Below are positions 34,508-43,703 of a stretch of 64,000 nt of DNA, piece after piece. The translations under genes and the position numbers were made by a program. The stretch's first letter is position 1, and each line of letters begins with the position of its first letter. The stretch spans positions 4,774,001 through 4,838,000 of the forward strand of contig OY751490.1 of assembly GCA_963565915.1 (NCBI GenBank), in the 5' to 3' direction. The notes beneath the pieces are model-generated. The model saw only the letters and a program-made list of their open reading frames with translations. It was not told the DNA's origin and did no database searches. This DNA is from Entoloma clypeatum. Taxonomy: Eukaryota; Basidiomycota; Agaricomycetes; Agaricales; Entolomataceae.

Positions 34508-34946
34508 TATTGAACAGCACACCTACATATGCAGGGAAGCCTGGGTAAGATACTCACATTGGAGGCAAGAAGAGCGAGAAGAGCTTGAGTGATGAAGGTA
34601 CTTGGTAAAAGTCTTGTTATTGCAGATACAGATACATTGAGTATTTATACCTACAAGGATGCGCACAGACCATGTACAAACAAGTACAAACTGAGTTCTG
34701 TCGCAGAACCATAAACTCACATGGTAATATGTGACTTATAGTCATATAGTGTGACAAGCACATGATGTGACATAACATGACATATGTTATGCACGTCTGA
34801 CACATATCTAACAAGTCAGGGATCTAGAGCGAGTCTAGATTGTTCTAAGTCTAGAACACTTCCATATGTAACTCCATATGGGAATACACATGTTTATATA
34901 CATGTGATTGACTGTCAAGACATCCGTCTAGAATGTATTCTCAACA
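34508..34946 (-). repeat. 5' LTR of Copia-type element 1
   Basis: 439 bases, intact. It is followed on the right by ACTAA (34947-34951), the second copy of the target duplication. On the minus strand it starts TGTTGAGAATACATTC and ends TGTTCAATA. Confidence 0.88.
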
Positions 34947-34951
34947 ACTAA

Positions 34952-35640
34952 ATATAACCCGAAGCCGGGGTGCCATTGAGAGGGGTGTGCGCTCGGACCA
35001 TGTGACAAGATCTGAGGTCAGCCAGAGTCACCCACATCTCCTCCCAACAGACGAATATCGACCTTCCATGGTCGATCCCACCACTCCCTCACCATCTATT
35101 CCCTTACTCCTTCCAGATCCTCCTTGTCGACATATTCCATGACTTGTATTTCCTTTCTTGATTGTGGGTGGTTCGGCACAAGGCGGAAGGTGCCGAAGCT
35201 TTGTTTGTGGAGCGTGCCATTGACATTCTGTGAGAGTGTACAATCCGCCTGTGTGTCGTTTGACGACGAACATTGGTCCGAAATATCTAGGGTGGCATTT
35301 CCTATTTTTCCCTTTCTCAATTTTCTTATTCAATACGAGGACAAACGCGCCAGATTTAAAATCGTAGTTGGTAATATTATGTTTGTTTTTCTTTTCGAAG
35401 GCTGCAATATATTTGAATCGTGCATTGATAACACGTGAACGGATTGTTTCAAGGTCGTCGTCGTGTTGTTGTAGTTGCACAGCGCAGTTGGCGAGAGTTC
35501 AGATTTGGATAAACGTCTGTTGAAGTCAGGAAATAAGGATGTCGCTTCTGTGATATTGAAGGGGAGGAGAGGCTCAGTTCCGGTGACAGCTTCGTAAGGA
35601 GACATGCCGAGTCGTCATCATATAGTAATGCATTCGGCCC
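34952..35640 (-). pseudogene. Old Gypsy relic: integrase C-terminal part
   Basis: The minus strand reads (from about 35660) L-P-F-I-F-W-A-E, G-M-S-P-Y-E-A-V-T-G-T-E-P-L-L-P-F-N-I and then, in another frame, Q-L-Q-Q-H-D-D-D-L-E-T-I-R-S-R-V, D-F-K-S-G-A-F-V-L-V-L-N-K-K-I and R-Y-F-G-P-M-F-V-V-K-R, the end of the integrase core and the G-P-Y/F-like module of a basidiomycete Gypsy family. The frame changes and the stretch is broken on the left by the Copia insertion. Upstream parts of the same element lie at 43965-44086, 45511-46060, 46380-46932, 49246-50009, 50550-51341 and 51221-52568. Confidence 0.72.
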
Positions 35641-36270
35641 AGAAGATGAAGGGAAGATGCTTATCCCATTTGACCTTGCGCGACGAATTGAAAGCCGTTT
35701 TCAGATTTGGGAAGTACCATGGTGTTGGCATACAACTTGCTGAAAAGGCCAGCTGGATAAGATATGAAAAATGTGAGATTGCAGGACCCCTCCATGTGAG
35801 GTGTTTTTCACAGTGTTAAAAACTGTGAAAAATATCAGCTTTGCATAAAGCAAAAAGTCTCTTGTTTTTCGGTTGAAGCAGAGTGTATTTGTCCATAGTA
35901 ATAGATAATTCACCTTTTTAATTGGTCTCCCATAGGCAGACTCTAGTATACAATTGATGACAGTTAGTAGTTCCTTTTTTGGCTGCTGTTGTAGTTTCCA
36001 CAAGCCTGAGAAGATCAATAAGCTCAGCAGTATTCGTTTTGATAAGCTCTTGATGAAAGCATTACTGGCACAATTTTCAAGACAGGAATTGCCCTCAGAA
36101 TGCACCATTGTCTGTTCCAGGCATGCTATCAATTTTTCACATTTTTCACACAGTACTTGTTCCAACCTGCATGTTAAAAATTTTAAAAACATGTTAATAA
36201 CATGTGAAAAACTCCGATGTTTATAACATCTGAGTTTTCAACCCAGCACTATTTGACATTGGTGACACAT
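35641..36270. other. Insert or decayed sequence between old Gypsy integrase pieces
   Basis: The integrase reading (H-Q-C-Q just left of 36271) stops near 36245 and resumes near 35715. Between them lies A/T-rich sequence bounded by related boxes (ttttttcacatgtt near 36185-36215 and gtgtttttcacagtgtt near 35798-35816 in inverted arrangement), so a decayed MITE-like insert is likely. The 163-codon minus-strand open frame here has no domain. Confidence 0.4.
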
Positions 36271-36904
36271 CAGCAAACCCTGATTTTTCCCATAGCCTGT
36301 CATAGCACCCTGACCTAGCCGAGAGCATCCCATAGCAACCCATAGCACCCATAGTGTCAACAGTATCACAGCCTGCCTAGACTGCTAGTTGTATAGTATC
36401 CATAGTATAATAACTGAGTTACCTAGTTCTGACTAAGTTCAATCACATTGGACATCAGTTGGAATTTTGACACAATCTATACAAAAATTACAACATGGCA
36501 TGATAACATATGCTTTATATCTCTGCAACATCGGTCAATAGAGGTTTGAGTTTATTGTAGGAGGCCCAAGATCAGTCATGTGAGACAAGCGGCATGCACG
36601 TGAATGTTGATCAAAGTTCAACAATGGACAAAGTCATGTCAACAAAGTCATGTGACCACATTTGTACTTGAGTTGAACTTTTGTTCTTTTAATACCGTCC
36701 TCTTCCACTGTCACTGTGATGCTGCCACCATGCCACAAGCACCCACGGTTCTAAAGTAAGCAACATCATTTTCTATGTGCATCTGCTACTAACTGACTTA
36801 CATAGAGTTGTTGCCTGGGGTCATGACTAACAAGAGCAATGGCCAAAAATGTGAGTCCTGCCACATCACCAAGGCAACATTGTCTGACCCAACTTCATGC
36901 TAAA

Positions 36905-36970
36905 TGGCCTCTCTTCATGCCCAATGGCCTCTCTTCATGCCCAATGGCCTCTCTTCATGCCCAATGGCTG
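36905..36970. repeat. Short tandem repeat, about 20-base unit
   Basis: Three near-perfect copies of 'ctcttcatgcccaatggc' follow one another inside TIR-like element 1. Confidence 0.8.
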
Positions 36971-37131
36971 CGTCCCTTGTGCCCAACAGCCAGTTATTGT
37001 GCCCAATGGGCAGAGCAGTCGCGCGCACCATATCCTTCGTGTCCTTCACTCATAGTTGTTCACCTTTGTATCCCTGTCTATTACATCACATAGAATACAG
37101 CAAATATAATGATTTTGAATTGTACCCATTT

Positions 37132-37498
37132 TGTTACGGACTTACCGGTTTGTATGTTACGCACTTTTCCCTTGCATTGTGCCTTCATTATTTCTTTGAC
37201 TCATCGGACCGCTTATTCATTTACCTTTACTCTACCATTCTCCTTTAGTATACTTCGCTCCCACGCTGACTCGCACTCCGCAGTCGTCTGACTCACTTCG
37301 CACTGCCTTTCCACAGTTACTGACTCATCCGCACTGCCTTCCGCAGCTACTGACTCACTCGCTACCGCTCGTAGCCAGTACTATATAAACCCCATGTACC
37401 ATAGCTACATTCCTTAGATTTAGCAATCACTTTGCTCTTCGCCTTTCCACTTCCTGCATACTCTGCCCGAACCTTGGAACGGTTTGTTAAGCATAACA
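37132..37498 (+). repeat. 5' LTR of the chromodomain Gypsy
   Basis: It starts TGTTACGGAC and ends AAGCATAACA. A TATA box (TATATAAA) lies at 37382-37389. The predicted transcript start near 37416 is inferred from the 27-34 base spacing and from the primer-site complementarity. Confidence 0.92.
37382..37389 (+). promoter_or_regulatory. TATA box in the 5' LTR
   Basis: TATATAAA lies 27-34 bases before A37416, the first base of the box complementary to the primer-binding site. The same arrangement is present in the 3' LTR and the solo LTR at 28895. Confidence 0.75.
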
Positions 37499-38055
37499 AG
37501 TTGCTAAATCTCGTTAGGTTCGCCCAGAGCGAAGAGAGCAACTACCAGACAAGTCAGACGTCGCGCTTCTTTGAAGACTTCACCAGTAACCCATTCAGCA
37601 CGCCAGAAGCCCGACAGGAGGAGCTAAGTCCTCGAGACAGTATCGATTTTACACTCATCCAGCAGTACATCAAATCGGAGATCCGTCGCATCCTACAGCA
37701 GGTGCTTGACAAAGAACTAGACAACAACGAGCATCGCCCCCACGGCGAGATAGCAGAGAGCATCCATCTTGCTCGACAACACCAGATCGCGCGGTACAAC
37801 GCCCGACAGAACGAACTCGAAAGCTTTCGCGTTCAAGAAGGACCTCAGACAGGTCGGATCACAGAGATCAGAGAGTTTATCGGTGTTCAGACAACCGTTA
37901 TCAGAAGATTGATTAGGACACTCACATCGAGACGTCCCAGAGCCACATCATCACGTCTTACTCGAAGCAGCAGATCTACGCCCACTTCACCACCGAAGAA
38001 CAACAGACCGAGTACAACCGCTGGGCACGAAACGAGAGACTTGACCCCTTCTTGA
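37499..38055 (+). CDS. Leader/gag N-terminal open frame without ATG
   Basis: This frame is open from the LTR into the internal region and reads like protein (S-E-E-S-N-Y-Q-T-S-Q-T-S-R-F-F, E-I-R-R-I-L-Q-Q-V-L-D-K-E-L, E-I-R-E-F-I-G-V-Q-T-T-V-I-R-R-L). It has no Met codon downstream of the LTR. From about 37917 the protein-like reading moves to the gag frame (Y-A-H-F-T-T-E-E-Q-Q-T-E-Y-N-R-W), a -1 change. It may be the gag N-terminus with a lost start and an indel, or a leader reached by non-AUG start or frameshifting. Nothing decides between these. Confidence 0.4.
37501..37511 (+). other. Self-complementary primer-binding site of the chromodomain Gypsy
   Basis: TTGCTAAATCT, two bases after the 5' LTR, is the exact reverse complement of AGATTTAGCAA at 37416-37426 in the LTR. 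That box sits where the transcript should begin. In Tf1 of fission yeast the first 11 bases of the mRNA fold back, pair with the primer site and are cut to make the primer. The same 11-base design is seen here. No tRNA-type site (TGG...) follows the LTR. Confidence 0.8.
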
Positions 38056-38288
38056 GACCAACAGACGCGCAGGAACAGAGATTCCTTAGAGATTTACAGA
38101 GGAAATACTCTGAACGTTTTGCCACCGATTCCGCCGACGAGTCCCCTGATGAATTTACTTTTGACTCCGCGCAGTCAGATATCGAACAGACGCCTAGAAC
38201 AGGGACTCATTTTCAATCCTTACCTGTATCCCGAACCCCATCTTCATCCCAACAACCCGACTCCTCTTCTCCTCCGCAGACTCTAAAC

Positions 38289-39155
38289 ATGGCAGAAGCT
38301 CCGGCTGTACAAACAATGGATACATCCAAGATCATCAAGGATCCTGGGATGTTCAAGGACAGATACACCTTTGACGAGTGGTGGAAAGCCACCAAACTAT
38401 ACATCAGGTTCCAAAAGGGCCTCACAGACGATCAGAAGATTCTTGCGGTGTTATCCCACATGATGGAAGGGTCCGGCAGACACTGGGCCAGTAACAAGTT
38501 AGACGCTCTTGCCGTTGACAACAAGAACATCACCTGGCTAGGTTTTTCCGATGACATTGCCACACGATTCTCCATCGCCAACAAGTCGGTCACTGCCAAA
38601 GCGAGACTTGAAGTCCTGAAACAAGAGAAACGCACTGTTGATGAATTCTTGGATGAATTTGAAGAACTCTTGAAACTGTCAAACCTTGGCGAAGAAACTG
38701 GGAAATACATCCTAGAGAAGAACGTCAACCGCAGAATCTCTGAACAAGTGGCTAGCGATGGCAAGACGTACACCAATTACGCAAAGGAGATCCGAAACAA
38801 GGGACGACAGATGGAAGGACACGCACTGGTCATCCGAGGTGGCGGCGACATGCGCACCGGATCGGATACCACTTATGGTGGTCAGGGCAAGGCCATGGAG
38901 ATCGACAAAGCAGGAGTAGCCCGTTGCTACAACTGTCAGCGCTTCGGTCATCTGGCTAAAGACTGTAGCGCTCCAAAGAAGAAAGATGGTCGCAAGTGTT
39001 TCAACTGTGACCAAGAAGGCCATATCGCACGCAACTGCCGCAAGCCGAAGAAGAACTCCGGAAGGGTTAGGAAGGTGTCCGAGGAAGATGCCGAGAATGA
39101 TGAAACCACAATCTTAGAAGCCGACGAGAAGGATTTTCCCGAAGGGTCCGATTAA
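38289..39155 (+). CDS. Gag of the chromodomain Gypsy, two CCHC zinc knuckles
   Basis: From the first Met (M-A-E-A-P-A-V-Q-T-M-D-T-S) it encodes 288 residues, although the same frame is open back to 37917. The capsid-like part has F-D-E-W-W-K-A-T-K-L-Y-I-R-F-Q-K-G and W-A-S-N-K-L, then D-E-F-L-D-E-F-E-E-L-L. Near the C-terminus are two knuckles, C-Y-N-C-Q-R-F-G-H-L-A-K-D-C and C-F-N-C-D-Q-E-G-H-I-A-R-N-C, which bind the element's RNA. The pol frame is already open from 39104, giving a 52-base overlap with the gag end. Pol lies in the -1 frame, but I see no canonical slippery heptamer in the overlap. Confidence 0.85.
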   Translation: MAEAPAVQTMDTSKIIKDPGMFKDRYTFDEWWKATKLYIRFQKGLTDDQKILAVLSHMMEGSGRHWASNKLDALAVDNKNITWLGFSDDIATRFSIANKSVTAKARLEVLKQEKRTVDEFLDEFEELLKLSNLGEETGKYILEKNVNRRISEQVASDGKTYTNYAKEIRNKGRQMEGHALVIRGGGDMRTGSDTTYGGQGKAMEIDKAGVARCYNCQRFGHLAKDCSAPKKKDGRKCFNCDQEGHIARNCRKPKKNSGRVRKVSEEDAENDETTILEADEKDFPEGSD

Positions 39156-39205
39156 ACGACGCTAAGTCGCGACCCTTATCTATTAAACAGACTTGCTTGC
39201 CTTGT

Positions 39206-42200
39206 ATGACTGCAGACAATAGAACCTATGTCATCCCTGCCAAGCGAGCTGCTGCGTCGACTAAGATTGTGAAGGGAGATGAACCTCCGAAAAGACGAGA
39301 AATCAGGCTGTTAGCGCAGCTCAAAACACGACGAGGACCAAAGGTTATCCGACCTGAGGTTGACAGCGGATGTGAACGCACATGCATTCATCCCAGAATA
39401 GTACGCGAACAGAACCTCCCCACGCGAGGAATACCACCCATAGCAATTCTAAATGCGGATGGATCACCAAATCGACAACAGAAAGCGAACCAACTTGCCG
39501 AAGTCAAACTGGATTTGGGAGCACATCAGGAAACCATGGAAGCAATGGTACTGGACATTGGGAGGACAGACATGCTCTTGGGACATGACTGGTTGGTACA
39601 CCACAACCCCACAATCAATTGGACAACCGGCGCGGTAACATTTAACCGATGCCCAACAACATGTCGAACCAAACACTTGGATTTTAGGATTAACCTTAAT
39701 GGTTGCAAACACCGGGTTCGCATGGTTGAGGTGCGCGACAAAGATGCACCCAAAAAGTCGGATCAGAAATGGAAGCCTGGAGACCCTATTTTGGAAGCTG
39801 TCACTCCCACACCACCTCCCACAACCAAACGACCCTCATATGTTGAACGATTTGCTCATCTTTTCGAGAAAGAGAACTTTGACAAGATCCCAAAGGAGAG
39901 GGAATGGGACCATGGTATTGAACTTACACCGGACGCACCAAAGGAACTAGGGGGAAATATATATCCTATGACGCAAAAGGAACAAGAAGAATTGGACACA
40001 TTCATTGACGAGGGTCTAGCAACGGGAAAGATCTGCCCGTCCAAATCCCCTTATGCCTTCTTCATCAACAAAAAGGATGGCTCCAAACGATTGGTACAAG
40101 ATTACCGCATGGTCAATAAATTCACGGTCAAAGACAAGTTCCCACTCCCACGAATATCTGATCTCTTGGACGTACTGAAAGATGCGGTCTACTTCAATAA
40201 AATGGACATCATGTGGGGCTATAACAACGTCCGGATTAAGGAGGGCGATGAATGGAAAGCTGCCTTCCTCACCAGTCGAGGATTGTTCGAACCATTGGTC
40301 ATGTTTTTCGGTCTTTGCAACTCCCCGGGAATGTTCTCTCGAATGATGGCTAGTCTATTCCGGGACCAGATCCGCCGACGTATCTGCATGATCTACATGG
40401 ATGACATCGTGGTTATCGGTAAAACCAAGGAAGAACTCGCACGAAACACTGAAGAAATCCTACAGATCCTATCAGACAATGATTTGTTCCTAAAGGAGAA
40501 AAAGTGTTTATGGGAAGTAACGAAATGTCCTATATTGGGATATGTGGTTGGTGAGGGACGTGTTGAGATGGAAACTGAGAAGGTGGATACAATTTGAAAC
40601 TGGCGAGCACCCACATCAAAAAAGGAAGTTCAGAAGTTCCTTGGATTTGCTAACTTCTATCGACGATTTATTGAAGGGTACTCAAACATCGCAAAGCCTC
40701 TCACCGCGCTCACAGGCGGTACGGCATTTACTTGGGGACCAACAGAGCAGCAAGCCTTTGAAGGTCTCATACGGGCAATTACATCGGCACCGGTCTTGGC
40801 ATTACCAAAACCAGAGGGACAGTTCAGGGTTGAAACCGATGCATTGGGCTATGCAATTGGAGCAGTACTCTCTCAGAAGCAAGACAACAAATGGCACCCC
40901 ATTGCGTTCTTGTCGCGGACCATGTCCGCGGCCGAACAGAATTACGAGATATACGACAAGGAACTTCTGGCAGTCGTGGAAGCATTGAAAGATTGGAGAC
41001 ACTATCTGCTCGAAGCCAGGGAACGTTTTGAAATCTTGACCGATCACAAGAACCTGGAATACTTCCGTCATCCTCAGGACCTGAATCAACGACAGCGACG
41101 CTGGAAAATGAAGTTACAAGACTATGACTTCGAATTACGGCATGTGCCCGGCAAGACCAATGCAAAAGCGGACATCCTATCACGCTTACCCTGGTATGAA
41201 GCGGAACTCGAACCACAGGACAGTGACCAAATGCTCAAGGAGGGACTATTCTTGAAACGATTGGAATCAGAAGATGTGGTACAAATGGAGATGTTCACGG
41301 AGGAACAATTCTTTGAAGGGGGTGAAACATCTGATTCCATCAAAATTGGAAACGTCACGACCATTGAAAATCCGTGGATTGCACGCATCAAAGGTTCAAA
41401 CCGCATGGAGACAGAAGTAGCCCAGGGTCTAAAGAAGAATCCTCATTGGTATCAACAGGAAAACGGCATCACATATGCAGGCAAACGAGTCTATGTCCCG
41501 CCAGATCCACAATTGCGACAAGAACTGATGTTTGAATCACACGATGCACCAGTGGCTGGACATCCAGGACAGTACCGGACACATGAACTCCTCACTCACA
41601 CCTACTGGTGGCCTACCATATTGCATGATGTGAAGAAGTACGTGAAGGGTTGCGACACTTGTCAACGCAACAAGATTAACCGACAAAAGCGACATGCTCC
41701 GCTACATCCCCATGCAGCACCAAGTCACCCATGGGAAGACATAGGAATCGACGTTGTGGGACCGATACCAGAATCTGATGGAAAAAACACAATTCTGGTC
41801 ATCACGGATAGACATTCAAAGATGCTTCACCTCATTCCAACAACCATGGAACTATCGGCTGAAGGATTAGCCAAGATCTATCGGGATCAGATATGGAAGC
41901 TTCATGGGATCCCCAAGAAGATCATCAGCGATAGGGGACCACAGTTCGCTGCGAAGTTCATGGAGATACTCTGCCGCATGTTAGGGATCAAGAGGAACCT
42001 GTCCACCGCATACCACCCACAGACTGATGGACAGGCCGAGCGATCGCATCAGGAAACAGAAGCATTCTTACGAAACTTTGTCAACCATCTACAGGGTGAT
42101 TGGGCAGAATGGATCGCAATCGCAGAGTTCCAGTACAATGACAAAGAACACCAGGCAACGAAGCACACCCCATTCTACCTCAACTACGGTTTACATCCGT

Positions 42201-42796
42201 GGAAGGGAGAGCTCGTGTTGGAAGATACCAATCCGGCTGCCAACGACTTCTTGAAAAAACTCAAACAGGCACGAGAAGAAGCCAATGCAGCGCTGAAACA
42301 AGCACAGGATCAGATGAAGAAGACAGTTGACACATGGAGAAGTCCGTCTCGGAACTACCGCATCGGAGACAAGGTGTGGCTGGAAGGGACTAACATCAGG
42401 ACCGATCGACCCTCAAAGAAACTTGATGCACTCCGACATGGACCATTCAAAGTCCTAGAGAAGAAAGGAGCTAGCACGTACCTTCTTGATCTTCCAAAGA
42501 CTTGGAAGATGATTCACCCTGTGTTCAACGAGACCCTGTTGTCACCATATGAAACTCCAAAGTACGCCATCCAGAAAAAGGGACCAGCCCCTGATCCGAT
42601 CATCGTCGAAGGACGAGAAGAGTACCATGTGTCTACGATCCTGGACTCTTGAAAGTTCCACGGAAAGATCCAGTACCTCGTCCAGTGGGAAGGATATGGC
42701 CCAGAAGAGAACACATGGGAACCGCGAGCTAATGTTCAGAATGCTCAAGATTTGATCCGTGACTTCCATCGGCAGAACCCGTCACGTCCACGATAA
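39206..42796 (+). pseudogene. Pol polyprotein of the chromodomain Gypsy, two in-frame TGA codons
   Basis: One frame runs from the gag overlap to TAA at 42794-42796, broken only by TGA at 40595-40597 and 42650-42652. Domains in order: aspartic protease (V-D-S-G-C-E-R-T, L-L-G-H-D-W-L); reverse transcriptase (K-K-D-G-S-K-R-L-V-Q-D-Y-R and catalytic I-Y-M-D-D); first TGA just before N-W-R-A-P-T-S-K-K-E-V-Q-K-F-L-G; RNase H (V-E-T-D-A-L-G-Y-A-I, Y-D-K-E-L-L-A-V, L-T-D-H-K-N-L); integrase zinc finger (G-H-P-G-Q-Y-R-T-H...C-D-T-C-Q), integrase core (D-V-V-G-P-I-P, S-D-R-G-P-Q-F, G-Q-A-E-R-S-H-Q-E), the G-P-F module, then a chromodomain ([22 protein letters not shown]). Both stops fall where the family can have Arg, most clearly in the chromodomain, so CGA to TGA change is likely. 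Everything else looks intact. Confidence 0.88.
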
Positions 42797-42918
42797 AAGA
42801 CACCCGTTGAAATCAGCAACAGCATCGACCTCATCAGTCAAAAACCCACCGAGTTCTCCGCTCCGTCTTCAATATAGCTACTCCATTCTTCCTCTATCTC
42901 TCCAACATCCTCCGCACC

Positions 42919-43281
42919 ATGTCCACCGCCACCACCACATCCACTGAAACCAACCCCGCCATCACTGCCCTCATGGGTGAAGCCCTCTCCATGAGAGACC
43001 AGATCCACGCGCTAGACGCCTCGCTCGCCGACATCCTGCATCGACAGATGCACATCTGCCTCCATTCTTTGTCCGACCTCCCCGTTGCACCAACCCCCGA
43101 AGAAAAAGAAATCGTCGGGAACTACACCCGTACGCTGGTCGTTGAAAACCGGCGCATCCGACTAGCCATCCGGAGTCTCGAGCTCGCCGTCGCCATCAAC
43201 GAAGAGCTAATAGACGATTGGAGCCTCAAGGAGAATGGCTCCTGGACAAACAACGACGATGCCGGAGGGTGGGGACAATGA
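42919..43281 (+). CDS. Extra 120-residue ORF between pol and the 3' LTR of the chromodomain Gypsy
   Basis: The ATG has a good context (caccatgtcc) and is preceded by a C/T-rich stretch (about 42866-42912) that looks like a fungal transcription start region. The protein begins M-S-T-A-T-T-T-S-T-E-T-N, has a helical, Leu/Ile/Arg-rich middle (M-R-D-Q-I-H-A-L-D-A-S-L-A-D-I-L and N-R-R-I-R-L-A-I-R-S-L-E-L-A-V), and ends N-N-D-D-A-G-G-W-G-Q. No signal peptide or membrane span is seen, so it is not an envelope protein. It is not a family I recognise. The open frame of 120 codons ends 34 bases before the LTR. It may be a small coiled-coil accessory protein or a captured host fragment. Confidence 0.6.
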   Translation: MSTATTTSTETNPAITALMGEALSMRDQIHALDASLADILHRQMHICLHSLSDLPVAPTPEEKEIVGNYTRTLVVENRRIRLAIRSLELAVAINEELIDDWSLKENGSWTNNDDAGGWGQ

Positions 43282-43300
43282 CTCTGTGAGGACACAGAGC

Positions 43301-43315
43301 TTGAGGAGGGGAACG
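43301..43315 (+). other. Polypurine tract of the chromodomain Gypsy
   Basis: TTGAGGAGGGGAACG runs directly into the 3' LTR start TGTTATGG. It would prime plus-strand DNA. Confidence 0.7.
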
Positions 43316-43703
43316 TGTTATGGACTTACCAGTTTGTATGTTACGCACTTTTCCCTTGCATTGTGCCTTCATTATTTCTTTGACTCATCGGACCGCTTAT
43401 TCATTTACCTTTACTCTACCATTCTCCTTTAGTATACTTCGCTCCCACGCTGACTCGCACTCCGCAGTAGGGATTACTCAGTCCGCAGTCGTCTGACTCA
43501 CTTTGCACTGCCTTTCCGCAGTTACTGACTCATCTGCACTGCCTTCCGCAGCTACTGACTCACTCGCTACCGCTCGTAGCCAGTACTATATAAACCCCAT
43601 GTACCATAGCTACATTCCTTAGATTTAGCAATCACTTTGCTCTTCGCCTTTCCACTTCCTGCATACTCTGCCCGAACCTTGGAACGGTTTGTTAAGCATA
43701 ACA
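43316..43703 (+). repeat. 3' LTR of the chromodomain Gypsy
   Basis: 388 bases. Compared with the 5' LTR it carries a 21-bp insertion (tagggattactcagtccgcag) next to a CCGCAG box and five transitions. It is followed by CATTT (43704-43708), the second target-duplication copy. Confidence 0.92.

Larger units (their letters stand above)
28595..34946 (-). mobile_element. Copia-type LTR retrotransposon 1, gag only, with a nested solo Gypsy LTR
   Basis: The outer ends are two LTRs of 443 and 439 bases (nested insert removed), flanked by the 5-bp duplication ACTAA. The gag remnant and primer-binding site show that it reads on the minus strand, so 34508-34946 is the 5' LTR and 28595-29444 the 3' LTR. 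The LTR begins TGTTGAG and ends ...TTCAATA, an unusual TG...TA pair. The primer site GGTTATGGGCCC abuts the 5' LTR and matches the complement of the initiator-Met tRNA anticodon arm, the half-tRNA primer known for Drosophila copia. A polypurine tract TTGAGGGGGAG abuts the 3' LTR. Of about 5.06 kb of internal sequence only about 0.85 kb looks like gag; no protease, integrase or reverse transcriptase is recognisable. It is therefore probably non-autonomous. Confidence 0.82.
37132..43703 (+). mobile_element. Chromodomain Gypsy retrotransposon (Tf1/sushi-like), nearly complete
   Basis: A 6,572-bp element with LTRs of 367 and 388 bases and a perfect 5-bp target duplication CATTT (37127-37131 and 43704-43708). 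Order: 5' LTR, self-complementary primer site (37501-37511), gag, pol (protease, reverse transcriptase, RNase H, integrase, chromodomain), an extra 120-codon ORF, polypurine tract, 3' LTR. The LTRs differ by a 21-bp insertion in the 3' copy and five substitutions, so the insertion is young. Pol has two in-frame TGA codons and gag a probable frame change near 37.9-38.05 kb, so this copy is probably not autonomous. Chromodomain integrases are known to direct insertion towards heterochromatin, which fits its place inside older transposons. Confidence 0.93.

Noticed and set aside
35701..36192. 163-codon minus-strand open frame
   Set aside because: Composition of A/T-rich noise. It sits in a probable insert inside the old Gypsy integrase and shows no motif.
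39104..39155. Programmed -1 frameshift site between gag and pol
   Set aside because: The overlap and frame order fit, but no canonical X-XXY-YYZ heptamer is present, so I do not call a site.
43316..43432. 65-codon open frames inside the LTRs and the start of a 'leader protein' in the solo LTR
   Set aside because: They are LTR sequence and differ between copies. No sign of coding selection.
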